Source: Methylobacterium aquaticum
GTDB taxonomy: Bacteria > Pseudomonadota > Alphaproteobacteria > Rhizobiales > Beijerinckiaceae
DNA length: 43,381 nt
Assembly: GCF_001043915.1 (NCBI RefSeq)
Contig: NZ_LABX01000137.1
Location: forward strand, 1-43,381
Direction: 5' to 3'
Shown here: piece after piece, positions 33,250 through 41,300 of the stretch
Position numbering within the stretch: position 1 is the first letter of the stretch
Layout of the letters: each line of letters begins with the position of its first letter
Position numbers and translations under genes: made by a program
The notes under the pieces: model-generated
Seen by the model: the letters and a program-made list of their open reading frames with translations, nothing else
Told to the model about the DNA's origin: nothing
Databases searched by the model: none

Positions 33250-34667
33250 CGTCCCACCCCGCCCGTCATCTCGGTCACGCAATCCCGCCAGGGTCTTTGC
33301 AAATCCCGCTCGTCACCCTCGGCCCCGCGCACGATCCATTCGAGGACGGCAGCCATCCGGGGGTACGCCCGGCTGGTCTCGGCCAGCTTGGCCAGCATCG
33401 TGTCGGTGTCGAAGGGCTGATCGGCGCCGCCGCGGGCGCTCTCGCAGAGCGCGCTCAAGGCAGTTCCGTCGCGCAGGCGCCAGGTTACCCGCGAGGGTCG
33501 GTCGTTCGGCGGCGGGCCGATCTCGGGCAGGGGCGCCAGCCGGACCCGGCGGCGCAAGCTCGCGATCCGCGGCTCGTGCAGCGTGGCTTCGTCGAAGGCC
33601 CCCTGCCCGCCCGTCCCGGTGATGGCGGCGGCGGCGAGCGCGTGCGGCATCGAGAACTTCGCCGCCAGCACGGTCGCCGGCTCGACGGTAGTGAGCGTAA
33701 GGCCGCGGGGATGGGTCTCGACCAGGATCTCGTCGATCTCAGGCGTCGGATCGACCGCCCCGCCGCGGCCGGCAATCTGCTCACGCAGCGACAGGGACGC
33801 CTCGATCGCTCCGTGGGCGTACTGGCAGCAGGCGAAGACCTTGTGGTAGCCTCCATCGATGGCCCAGTCGGTGCCGAGGCCGGCGTCGAGCGCCTCGGGC
33901 ACGCAGTCGGTGCCGAGGCTGCCGACGAAGACGTCGTGGAAGGTCTCGGGCAGGCCGGCGATCCCGGCCTCCGCCCCATCGGCGGCGCGCAGGCCGATCC
34001 AGGCGCCCGCCGACGTCCAGGCGTTGCGCACCAGCGCACCCTCGATCGCGTGGCCGTAGGGGCCGGCGAAGGTCATGCTGGCGGCAGCCGACACCGCGTC
34101 GAGGAGGAGCTTGCCGGAGAAGCCGCGCAGGATCCCGATGCCGGCCGCCGCCCCGATCGTCGCAAAGGCGGCGTGCGGGTGGACCGTCATGGTGGCGAAC
34201 GGGAAGGCGCGGGCGCAGCGCACGGTGATCTCGTAGGCCAGCGCCAGTGCGGCCAGTACCCGCGCGACGCTCGCACCCTCGGCCTCGGCCTCGGCCAGCA
34301 GCGCGGGAAGGATGTAGGCCCCGGCGTGGCAGGGCGCGCCGCGGTAGCCCTCGTCGAGTTCGCACCATGTCGCCGCCAGGCCGTTGGCAGCTGCCGCCGA
34401 GGCCCGGTCGAGGGGCGAGCTACCGGGGGCGAACACCGTCGCCTCGGGGCGGCCCGAGGACCGCGCCAGCACGGCGCGCATCCGCGCCACCGGCGGCTCG
34501 CCGGCAGCGGCCACCATCGCCCCGAGATCGTCGGCAAGAACAAGCGCGGCACGGGCACGGACGGACCCGGGCACCGTCTCGTGGGAGTACGCGGCAGCCC
34601 AGGTCATCAGCACCTGCACGGCAGCGGCGCTGCGTGCCCGCAGGGCGAGCTCAGAATCGGGTACCAT
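33246..34667 (-). CDS. MmgE/PrpD-family protein, second copy
   Basis: A 473-residue paralogue of the first MmgE/PrpD protein but quite divergent. The Asp/His loop reads WCELDEGYRGAPCHAGAYILPA instead of EFDDTH, so its substrate or reaction likely differs. Other family regions remain: MTVHPHAAFATIGAAAGIG, GGYHKVFACCQYAHGAIEA and KFSMPHALAAAAI. It overlaps the flavoprotein start by four bases and begins three bases after the LivF stop. Family members often work as dimers, so a heteromer with the first copy is possible but unproven. Confidence 0.85.
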   Translation of the reverse strand: MVPDSELALRARSAAAVQVLMTWAAAYSHETVPGSVRARAALVLADDLGAMVAAAGEPPVARMRAVLARSSGRPEATVFAPGSSPLDRASAAAANGLAATWCELDEGYRGAPCHAGAYILPALLAEAEAEGASVARVLAALALAYEITVRCARAFPFATMTVHPHAAFATIGAAAGIGILRGFSGKLLLDAVSAAASMTFAGPYGHAIEGALVRNAWTSAGAWIGLRAADGAEAGIAGLPETFHDVFVGSLGTDCVPEALDAGLGTDWAIDGGYHKVFACCQYAHGAIEASLSLREQIAGRGGAVDPTPEIDEILVETHPRGLTLTTVEPATVLAAKFSMPHALAAAAITGTGGQGAFDEATLHEPRIASLRRRVRLAPLPEIGPPPNDRPSRVTWRLRDGTALSALCESARGGADQPFDTDTMLAKLAETSRAYPRMAAVLEWIVRGAEGDERDLQRPWRDCVTEMTGGVGR

Positions 34668-34670
34668 GGT

Positions 34671-35354
34671 CTAGAACCACTCCCAGAGGTCGGGCTTGGC
34701 CGCGAGCGTTGCGGCCTCGCCCGAGAACACGGTCCGGCCGGACTTCAGGATCAGGCCGTGCTCGACGACCTTCAGGGTCGCCGGCACGTTCTGCTCGACG
34801 ATGATGAGGCCGGTGCCGAAGGCCGCGTTGACCTTGGCGAGCTGGCTCATCACGTTGCGCACGATCACCGGCGCGAGGCCCGTGGACGGCTCGTCGAGGA
34901 GCAGCCATTTCGGCTGCGTCATCAGGGCCATGCCGAGCGCCAGCATCTGCTGTTCGCCGCCCGAGAGCGAGCCGGCGCGCTGGCCGCGACGCTCCTCGAG
35001 CAGTGGAAAGATCTTCAGCACCTCGCCAGCGAATTTGCCGTCGAACAGGAGACCCGCGGTGGCGAGGTTGTCCGCCACGGTCAGGTTGGGGAAGACGTTG
35101 TGGCCCTGCGGCACGAAGGCGATGCCGCGCCGGATCGTGGCCGGCACGTTGCCGGGCAGCACCGGCTCGCCGTCGAAGACGACCTCGCCGGCATGGGCGG
35201 CGTGGGCGCCGACGACGCAGCGGAGCAGCGTTGTCTTGCCGGCGCCGTTATGGCCGAAGACGCCGAGCCGGCCGCCCGGTTCGAGCCGAGCCGAGACGGC
35301 GTCGAGGGCGGTGAGCGTGCCGTAGCCGGCCGACAGCGAGCGGATCTCCAGCAT
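34671..35354 (-). CDS. livF: Branched-chain-type ABC transporter ATP-binding protein
   Basis: A 227-residue ATPase of the LivF group. Walker A is GHNGAGKTT, the Q-loop is AFVPQGHNVFPNLTV, the signature is SLSGGEQQ and Walker B is WLLLDEPSTGL. It powers uptake together with LivG and the LivH/LivM channel. LivF-type ATPases end shortly after the EQN (here IIVEQNV) region, as here. The four-base gap to livG and the operon context show that the importer serves the catabolic enzymes downstream. The solute is unlikely to be a branched-chain amino acid; such transporters often take up amides, urea or aromatic acids. Confidence 0.93.
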   Translation of the reverse strand: MLEIRSLSAGYGTLTALDAVSARLEPGGRLGVFGHNGAGKTTLLRCVVGAHAAHAGEVVFDGEPVLPGNVPATIRRGIAFVPQGHNVFPNLTVADNLATAGLLFDGKFAGEVLKIFPLLEERRGQRAGSLSGGEQQMLALGMALMTQPKWLLLDEPSTGLAPVIVRNVMSQLAKVNAAFGTGLIIVEQNVPATLKVVEHGLILKSGRTVFSGEAATLAAKPDLWEWF

Positions 35355-35358
35355 CGGA

Positions 35359-36117
35359 TCAGGTCCCGAAATACAGTTCGGTGAGACGGGGATCGGCGAT
35401 CAGGTCGGCGACCGGCCCGCGGGCCAGGACCTTGCCGGCGAACATGAACACGCCTTCGTCGCAGAGGTCGCGAATGAACGCGACGTTGTGCTCGACGACG
35501 CAGACCGCGACGCCCCCTTCGGCGACCTCGCGCACCACCTGCTGCATGATCTCGTAGGCCTGACCCTCGACGCCGGCCATCGGCTCGTCGAGGAGCAGAC
35601 AGCGGGCGTCGTTCATCAGCGCACGGGCGACGCCGACGAGCTTCTGCTGGCCGAACGTCAGGTCGGCCGCCGGGGTCGCGGCGACGCCCGAGAGGCGTGT
35701 GCGCTCCAGCACCTCCTCGGCCCGCCGTCGCGTTCCCGCCTCCTGCGCGCGGACCCCGGCCGGGTCGAGGGCGAGGCGCAGGAGGCGGTCGCCGAGGTAG
35801 CGGCGCGGCCCGACCATCAGGTTGTCGAGCACCGACAGCGACGGGAACAGCCGCAGGTTCTGCCAGGTGCGGGCGAGGCCCAGGGACGCCCGGCGGTGCA
35901 TCGCCAGCCCGTCGAGGCGCTGCCCGTCGAGCCGGATCGTGCCGGCGTCGGAGGGGAACACCCCGGAGATCAGATTGAACAGCGAGGTCTTGCCGGCGCC
36001 GTTCGGCCCGATCAGCCCGACCACCCGGCCGGGATTGAGCGTCAGGTCGATGCCGTCCGCGACCACGATGCCGCCGAAACGCTTGTCGAGGCCGGCGATC
36101 TCGAGGACCGGGGTCAT
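35359..36117 (-). CDS. livG: Branched-chain-type ABC transporter ATP-binding protein
   Basis: A 252-residue LivG-type ATPase. It has Walker A GPNGAGKTSLFNLISG and the LivG-specific region LGLARTWQNLRLFPSLSVLDNLMVG. DLTFGQQKLVGVARAL stands in the signature position (TFGQQ in place of LSGGQ, a normal variant in this group), and Walker B is CLLLDEPMAGV. The start ATG at 36117 overlaps the livM stop as ATGA, deciding against the longer open frame upstream. Its C-terminus ADLIADPRLTELYFGT is the standard LivG ending. Confidence 0.93.
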   Translation of the reverse strand: MTPVLEIAGLDKRFGGIVVADGIDLTLNPGRVVGLIGPNGAGKTSLFNLISGVFPSDAGTIRLDGQRLDGLAMHRRASLGLARTWQNLRLFPSLSVLDNLMVGPRRYLGDRLLRLALDPAGVRAQEAGTRRRAEEVLERTRLSGVAATPAADLTFGQQKLVGVARALMNDARCLLLDEPMAGVEGQAYEIMQQVVREVAEGGVAVCVVEHNVAFIRDLCDEGVFMFAGKVLARGPVADLIADPRLTELYFGT

Positions 36118-37031
36118 CACGCGTCTCCCCGGGTCTTGGCGGAATATTTCTCGGCGGAATACTTCTTCGCCGGATGCCAGGCCTCGCCCGCCGCGATCAG
36201 TCCCTGCGGCCGCAGGACCATGAAGACGAGGACGAGGCCGGTGAACAGCAGGCCCTGGAGCGGCCCGAGGATGGCGGGCGGCAGGTCGACGAAGGTGATG
36301 GCCTGCGGCAGCGCCTGGAGCAGCACTGCGCCGAGGACCGGGCCCCAGGTCGTCCGCACTCCGCCAACCACCACCATGGTCAGGAGCGCCGCCGATTGCA
36401 GGATCTCGAACTGCTCCGGCGTGACGAAGCGGAAGTAATGGGCGTAGAGGGCGCCCGCGAGGCCGGCGATGCCGGAGCCGAAAGCGAAGACCGCGACCTT
36501 CATGGCGACCGCGTTGCGGCCCAAGCCCGCGAAGGCGGTCTCGTCGTCGCGCATCGCCGAGAGGGCCCGGCCATAGGGGCCGTGGGCGATGCGCCAGTTG
36601 AGCCACACCGTGAGGGCCGCGAAGGCGATGACCAGGGCCGCGTAGGCGCCCTTGCCGCCGTCCTGGACCAGGAAGGCCGGGATGTTGGTGAGTCCGCCCG
36701 CACCGCCGGTGACGGAGATGTTCTTGATGGCCTCGAGCACCCCGAGCTGGAAGCCGATCGAGGCGATCAGCAGGTAGTCGCCCGAGACCCGCAAGGACGG
36801 TAGCGCGACTGCGGCGGAGGCCGCTGCCGCCGCGAGTGCCCCGCACAGCATGGCGAGCGGAACCGGCAGGCCGAGTTCGCGGGCGAGCAGCGCCGAGACG
36901 TAGGCGCCGATGGCATAGAAGACCGGGTGGGCGATCGAGACCAGGCCGGCATAGCCGATGATCAGGTTGAAGCTCGAGGCGAGCGCGACGCTCAACCCGA
37001 TCAGGATCGCGAGGGTGATCAGGTAGTCCAT
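36117..37031 (-). CDS. livM: Branched-chain-type ABC transporter permease
   Basis: A 304-residue inner-membrane permease with about eight to nine helices. SFNLIIGYAGLVSIAHPVFYAIGAY is the conserved LivM N-terminal part, and GRALSAMRDDETAFAGLGRN is the cytoplasmic loop that contacts the ATPases. The C-terminal tail AKKYSAEKYSAK contains a short internal duplication (KYSAEKYSAK) in a disordered end. It pairs with LivH. The stop overlaps livG; the start lies 17 bases after the livH stop, across a duplicated 14-bp unit. Confidence 0.93.
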   Translation of the reverse strand: MDYLITLAILIGLSVALASSFNLIIGYAGLVSIAHPVFYAIGAYVSALLARELGLPVPLAMLCGALAAAAASAAVALPSLRVSGDYLLIASIGFQLGVLEAIKNISVTGGAGGLTNIPAFLVQDGGKGAYAALVIAFAALTVWLNWRIAHGPYGRALSAMRDDETAFAGLGRNAVAMKVAVFAFGSGIAGLAGALYAHYFRFVTPEQFEILQSAALLTMVVVGGVRTTWGPVLGAVLLQALPQAITFVDLPPAILGPLQGLLFTGLVLVFMVLRPQGLIAAGEAWHPAKKYSAEKYSAKTRGDA

Positions 37032-37032
37032 G

Positions 37033-37060
37033 TCTTACGCCTCTCTTCTTACGCCTCTCT
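37033..37060. repeat. 14-bp perfect tandem duplication at the livH/livM junction
   Basis: TCTTACGCCTCTCT occurs twice in a row (37033-37046 and 37047-37060). The right unit contains the livH stop at 37049-37051; the left contains a second in-line stop and GAGAGG, the likely ribosome-binding site of livM. The duplication thus adds spacing between the two genes. Confidence 0.9.
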
Positions 37061-38008
37061 GCGGGCAGGCGCCGGATCGGGAGCGGGATCGCCGAGATCG
37101 ACACTGGCGACCCGGCGCGCGAGGCCGCGCTTGCGCTCCGGCAGGCGGATGCCGTTCGGCAGGAACACGATGGCGAGGAACAGGAAGACGTAGAGCAGGA
37201 AGCCCTGCCACTCGGCCGGGATGAACAGCACGCTGGCGTTCTGCACGACCCCGAGCGCCACTGCGGTCAGGGCCGCGCCCCAGAGGTTGCCGATACCGCC
37301 GATGATGGTGGCCGCGACGGCAAACAGCATCAGCTCGATCGAGGTCGTCGGCTGGACCTGGGCGCGGGCGCCGTAGAGGGACATGCCGACGCCGACGAGA
37401 AGGCCGGCGATCACCACGGTGGCGAGGTAAACCCGGTCCTTCTCGATGCCGTAGAGCTCGGCGAGATCGGGGTTGTCGGCAACCGCGATCATGAACCGGC
37501 CGGTCCGGGCGCGGCGAAGGTAGGTGAAGAGGAGCGCGAGCGAGACGAGCATCGCCCCGATTGCCGGCCCGTCCCAGGCGCTGATCGCCACGTTGCCGAC
37601 CAGCGTCACCGGCCAGAACAGCGACGGGAACACCGTGGTTGGCCAAGTGCCGAACACGAGCATCGCCAGGTAGGCGATCAGCTCGGACACGATCAGGGTG
37701 AAGATGAACACGAACATCGGCGTCGCGCGCCGCCGCCGCAGCGGCCGGAACCCGACCCGTTCGAGGAGCGCGCTCACTCCCGCCGAGGCAGCGAGCGCGA
37801 GCGGGCAGCCGACCCAGCCGGGCAAGCCCGCCATCGAGACGGCGGAGTGGGCGGCGTAGAACGCCACCGTCATCACGCCGGCCTGGGCGAAGTTGAAGAT
37901 GCGGTTGACCTTCAGCACCAGCGCGAAGGCGACCGCAAACAGCACTAGCGGCGCGGAGGTCGCGAGCGACGTCCACAGCACCTGCGCGAGGATGTCGAAG
38001 GTCAGCAT
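37049..38008 (-). CDS. livH: Branched-chain-type ABC transporter permease
   Basis: A 319-residue LivH-type permease with about eight helices. VLKVNRIFNFAQAGVMTVAFYAAHSAV is the family N-terminal region (usually NFAQG), and ELYGIEKDRVYLATVVIAGLLVGVG the cytoplasmic loop and following helix. IIGGIGNLWGAALTAVALGVVQN is the conserved late segment. It ends with a charged tail and LivH stop inside the 14-bp duplication. It lies 30 bases downstream of the binding-protein gene and forms the channel with LivM. Confidence 0.93.
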   Translation of the reverse strand: MLTFDILAQVLWTSLATSAPLVLFAVAFALVLKVNRIFNFAQAGVMTVAFYAAHSAVSMAGLPGWVGCPLALAASAGVSALLERVGFRPLRRRRATPMFVFIFTLIVSELIAYLAMLVFGTWPTTVFPSLFWPVTLVGNVAISAWDGPAIGAMLVSLALLFTYLRRARTGRFMIAVADNPDLAELYGIEKDRVYLATVVIAGLLVGVGMSLYGARAQVQPTTSIELMLFAVAATIIGGIGNLWGAALTAVALGVVQNASVLFIPAEWQGFLLYVFLFLAIVFLPNGIRLPERKRGLARRVASVDLGDPAPDPAPARREA

Positions 38009-38038
38009 GGTGTCGCTTCCCGCATCGTTGACTGCGCC

Positions 38039-39202
38039 CTACTCGACCACCGCCTTCTTCACCCAGGCGCCGTTCTTCACCTCCATCAGGTAGACGGTCT
38101 TGTTCACCGTGTGATCGTCGTTGATCGTCAGCTTGCCGGTGAGCGGCAGGTCGAAGGTGCGTATCGCCAGCATTTCCTTGCGGAAGTTTTCGCCGGTGAG
38201 CGGCATCTTCTTGTCGATCATGCCGGAGTAGACGGCAGCAATGAGGTAGGGCGCGTCGTAGAGGTACTGGGTGTAGGGCAGGCCGTTCGGCTCGCGGCCG
38301 ACTTCTTTCTTCCAGCGCGCCAGATAGGTGGCGACCGCCGGGTCGTCGGCAGCCCCGGGGGCGAGCGAGGTGGCGATGACGCCCTCGGACGCCTTACCGA
38401 GCTGCTCGATCAGCTTCGGGTTGTAGACCGCCGAGTAGGACGAGACCGGTATCGTCAGGCCGAGCTGGCGCATCTGGGCGATGACCTGCGGCGTGTCGGC
38501 GACGAGGCCCTGGATGTGAACGATGTCGGGCTGGGCCGCTCGGACCTTGAGCAGCGGCCCAGTCCAGTCCGAGGCGCGCGGGTCGTAGGCCTCGTAGGCG
38601 ACCACCTGACCGCCGGCCTTGCTGAAGACGTCGCGGTAGATCTGCGCCGCGACCGTGCCGGTCTCGTTGTTGATGTAGAGGACCGCCGCCCGCTTCTTGC
38701 CCATCTCCCTGGCCGCGTAGTTTGCCACCGCCGTGATGTCGACGGCAGCGAGCGGGAAGGTCGTGTAGGTGTAGTCGCCGAGCCGGGCGATCTCGGCCGA
38801 GTTGGCACCGACCGAGAGCTGCACCGTGCGGGTGTCGTTCGCCACCGGAGCGATTGCCTTGACCACCGCCGACCAGGCGCTGACGAAGGCCGGAACTTTG
38901 TCGACCGAGATCAGGCGGTTGGCGGCCTGGATGCCGGCCTGCGGATCCGCCCGGGTGTCGAGGACGATCATCTCGAGCTTGCGGCCTGCGACGCCGCCCT
39001 TGGCGTTGATCTCCGCCACCGCCCATTCGGCAGCCTTGACCTGGTCCTGGCCGTAGGTCGCCTGCCCGCCCGAGAGCGGCATCGCCATGCCGAAGCGAAG
39101 CGGCTCCTCGGCGTGCGCTGCCCCGGCAACGCCGAGGGACGCCGCCAGGGTGCCGGCCACCAGGGCCCGGCGGCTCAAGGATGCTGCTGCGCGCGCTCTC
39201 AT
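38039..39202 (-). CDS. Periplasmic substrate-binding protein of the Liv-type transporter
   Basis: A 387-residue type I periplasmic binding protein (Peripla_BP_6). From ATG 39202 the N-terminus MRARAAASLSRRALVAGTLA followed by a hydrophobic stretch and AGAAHA-EE forms a signal peptide; SRRALVAG looks Tat-like. The mature start LRFGMAMPLSGGQATYGQDQV is typical for ligand-binding Liv proteins of amide, urea or aromatic acid type. The fold continues with PAFVSAWSAVVKAIAPVAND and DYTYTTFPLAAVDITAVANYA. A TTG at 39235 or ATG at 39229 are alternative starts. It determines which solute enters, but the sequence does not name it. Confidence 0.9.
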   Translation of the reverse strand: MRARAAASLSRRALVAGTLAASLGVAGAAHAEEPLRFGMAMPLSGGQATYGQDQVKAAEWAVAEINAKGGVAGRKLEMIVLDTRADPQAGIQAANRLISVDKVPAFVSAWSAVVKAIAPVANDTRTVQLSVGANSAEIARLGDYTYTTFPLAAVDITAVANYAAREMGKKRAAVLYINNETGTVAAQIYRDVFSKAGGQVVAYEAYDPRASDWTGPLLKVRAAQPDIVHIQGLVADTPQVIAQMRQLGLTIPVSSYSAVYNPKLIEQLGKASEGVIATSLAPGAADDPAVATYLARWKKEVGREPNGLPYTQYLYDAPYLIAAVYSGMIDKKMPLTGENFRKEMLAIRTFDLPLTGKLTINDDHTVNKTVYLMEVKNGAWVKKAVVE

Positions 39203-39257
39203 CGGTCCCACTCTGAATGCAGGGTTCATCGGCAAGGTTCGTCGGGGCTTTCGACCA

Positions 39258-39274
39258 GGGCGCGAGGCGCGCCC
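39258..39274 (-). promoter_or_regulatory. Intercistronic hairpin upstream of the binding-protein gene
   Basis: GGGCGCG (39258-39264) pairs perfectly with CGCGCCC (39268-39274) across a 3-base loop. It lies in the 93-base gap between the isochorismatase-family gene and the binding-protein gene, one of the few sizeable gaps in the operon. It may stabilise the downstream mRNA or partly end transcription, as often seen before binding-protein genes. Confidence 0.45.
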
Positions 39275-39295
39275 GGGACACGTCTCGGGGGCGGC

Positions 39296-39994
39296 TCAGG
39301 CGAGGGCGCGCAGAGCGTCCAGGGCCTCGTCGGTCGACATCACGTCGGCGTATTTCGACGCCATGTCGAAGAGGTTGACCGCGTGCGAGGTGGCGCTGCG
39401 GTCGTAGACTGCGTTGTGCGGAACCATGACCCGGAAATTGTACGCGAAGGCATCGACGACGCTGCCGCGCACGCAGCCGCTGGTCGAGCAGCCGGTCACC
39501 ACCAGGCTGTCGGCCTGGAGGTTGATGAGGTAGCTTGCGAGCGGCGTACCGAAGAAGGCGCTCGGATGCTTCTTCGGCAGCAGGATGTCTCCGTCTCGCG
39601 GCGCGACTTGGGCAGGGAACTCGTAGCCCTTGGCGGCGACGTTCATGATCGCCGGCACCTTGTCCGACAGCCGGCCCTGATCGAAGCCGGCCTTCGGCGC
39701 GACGAGGGGATAGAGGACCGGCCAACCGCGCTCGCGAAACAGCCCGATCAGCCGCTCGATCTGCGCCACCGCCGCCCAGGCGACGTCGCCGCAGGACGTG
39801 GGATATTCCTCGATCGCCTGCCAGAACGGCATCGGCGCCGTGCCGGTCGTGCGGTACTGCACGTCGATCACGAGGAGTGCCGGACGCTTGCCCAGGCCGG
39901 TGGTTCGGCCGAAGCCGGCGGCGTTGTAGGCCCGCTGCTCCTCCTCGGAGATCAGGCCGTCCCAGGGTTTCGGGTTCGGGTGTTCGCTGCTCAT
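39296..39994 (-). CDS. Isochorismatase-family amidohydrolase (carbamoylsarcosine/maleamate amidase-like)
   Basis: A 232-residue cysteine hydrolase that likely releases ammonia from a small linear amide or N-carbamoyl compound. The triad is visible: Asp44 in LVIDVQ, Lys141 or Lys142 in LPKKHPSAFFGT and Cys174 in VTGCSTSGCVRGSV, with the typical cis-peptide before it. GCSTSGCVRGSVVDA and the preceding KKHPSAFFGT match N-carbamoylsarcosine amidase and maleamate amidase members more than isochorismatases. In the operon it follows the lyase gene by 12 bases. It is the natural second step after ring opening by the hydantoinase-like enzyme. Confidence 0.87.
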   Translation of the reverse strand: MSSEHPNPKPWDGLISEEEQRAYNAAGFGRTTGLGKRPALLVIDVQYRTTGTAPMPFWQAIEEYPTSCGDVAWAAVAQIERLIGLFRERGWPVLYPLVAPKAGFDQGRLSDKVPAIMNVAAKGYEFPAQVAPRDGDILLPKKHPSAFFGTPLASYLINLQADSLVVTGCSTSGCVRGSVVDAFAYNFRVMVPHNAVYDRSATSHAVNLFDMASKYADVMSTDEALDALRALA

Positions 39995-40006
39995 CGGTGA
40001 TCTCGT

Positions 40007-40873
40007 TCAGGCGATCCGGTAGCGGGCTTCGCGGGCGTCCCAGGCATCCTTGTCGACGGCCCGCTGGCGCTCCTCGAACGACGCGAGCCGGTCGGCCACC
40101 GCCTCGAGCGAGCCGTCGCGCTTGAGTGCGCCGAGCACGTCGAACGACGCCTTGAGCGCCGCCTGCAGGGCAGCGTTGGCGTAGAGGACGATCGAGAAAC
40201 CCATCCCGGCGAGCGCCTGCCGGCCCGGATCGGGTGTGCGCCCGCCGAACACGATGTTGGCGACCTGCGGCACCGGCAGGTCGCGGGCGATGCGCGCCAG
40301 TTCCTCAGCCGAGACCGGCGCCTCGACGAAGGTCGCGTCGGCGCCCGCCTCGATGTAGGCCCGCGCCCGCTCGATCGCCCGGTCAAGGTCTTCTATCGCC
40401 CGGGCATCGGTGCGGGCGATGATCTGGAGGTCGCCGTCACGCCGCGCATCGACCGCAGCCTTGACCTTTTGCACCATCTCGCTGGCCGGGATGACATCCT
40501 TGCCGGTGAAGTGGCCACACTTCTTCGGGAAGACCTGATCCTCGATCTGGATGCCGGCGGCGCCCGCTCGCTCGAGCAGGCGCACGGTTCGGACCATATT
40601 CACAGCGTTGCCAAAGCCAGTGTCGGCATCAACGATGATCGGCAGGTTCACCGCGTCCGCTACCGCGGCGACGGCGCTCGCCACCTCGGTGACGGTGGTA
40701 AGCCCGATATCCGGGGCACCGAGATGCATGTTCGCGACGCCGGCACCCGTCACATAGACCGCCTCGTAGCCGAGATCCTCGATGACGCGGGCGAACAGCG
40801 CATTGGCGGCGCCGGGTACGCTCACCGCCTCGCGGCGCGTCAGGATCGATTTCAGGGTCTGGGTGGCTCGCAT
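40007..40873 (-). CDS. Isocitrate lyase/PEP mutase-family C-C lyase
   Basis: A 288-residue TIM-barrel enzyme of the family with methylisocitrate lyase, 2,3-dimethylmalate lyase, oxaloacetate decarboxylase and PEP mutase. Metal-binding DADTGFG (Asp82, Asp84) and Glu111 in IQIEDQ are present. The catalytic loop is KKCGH (117-121), with Cys119 as the general acid of lyases, which favours C-C lyase over phosphonate chemistry. It should cleave a 2-hydroxy-di- or tri-acid into pyruvate or glyoxylate plus a carboxylate. It is the first gene of the eleven-gene operon, divergent from the GntR gene. ATG 40873 matches the family start; the upstream frame runs through the promoter. Confidence 0.9.
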   Translation of the reverse strand: MRATQTLKSILTRREAVSVPGAANALFARVIEDLGYEAVYVTGAGVANMHLGAPDIGLTTVTEVASAVAAVADAVNLPIIVDADTGFGNAVNMVRTVRLLERAGAAGIQIEDQVFPKKCGHFTGKDVIPASEMVQKVKAAVDARRDGDLQIIARTDARAIEDLDRAIERARAYIEAGADATFVEAPVSAEELARIARDLPVPQVANIVFGGRTPDPGRQALAGMGFSIVLYANAALQAALKASFDVLGALKRDGSLEAVADRLASFEERQRAVDKDAWDAREARYRIA

Positions 40874-41300
40874 CGGTTGGCGTCGTCCTTGATGGCATCG
40901 AGAGGGCAGCTCGCCCTCGCAAGCGCACTGTTTCGGGCGCGGCGGCCCGATCGATGCCACAGGTTTTCGCATGTTCGGCAAACTGTCAACAGTTTGCCAG
41001 CGTGATCGACGGTTTCATGGCTTGAGCTGCCCGATAGCCGAATCTGCGTGCATAGGACGCCGCTTCACCCCGCGGAGGCGCCCAGGAGAAAAATTTTCGT
41101 AGCGCGAGCCCGACTCTTGCTTATCTATTTCGGTCGGAGGAAAGCGGACGTCGTGTCAGCACTTGCGGCGACCCTCAGCCTGTTCAAGGCTCGGGCGATG
41201 CCAAATCCGGCGCGCCGACGCCCATTCCGTAGCTAAGCTGCCCATCCGGTTGACAGTCTGCACAGAACATGAGTTCGTGGCCTGGCATTTCGGTGACCGA
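40874..41300. other. Divergent promoter region of the second catabolic module
   Basis: About 427 bases between the lyase and GntR genes. It contains the perfect palindrome at 40977-40998, a TTGACA at 41249-41254 and AT-richer stretches. No gene is convincing. Confidence 0.6.
40977..40998. promoter_or_regulatory. Perfect 22-bp inverted repeat, likely GntR operator
   Basis: GGCAAACTG, TCAA, CAGTTTGCC is perfectly palindromic with 9-bp arms. The core TGTCAACA has the TGT-ACA look of operators for FCD-type GntR regulators. It lies 104 bases upstream of the lyase start and about 300 before the GntR start. Confidence 0.7.

Noticed and set aside
33117..35384. A 755-codon open frame on the plus strand
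   Set aside because: It runs antisense to the second MmgE/PrpD gene and livF. Its product is low-complexity (Arg, Gly, Glu, Asp and His-rich) with no motifs, as expected opposite GC-rich genes. Similar antisense frames at 3112-4749, 4674-6437, 11234-12913 and 13992-15770 were rejected for the same reason.
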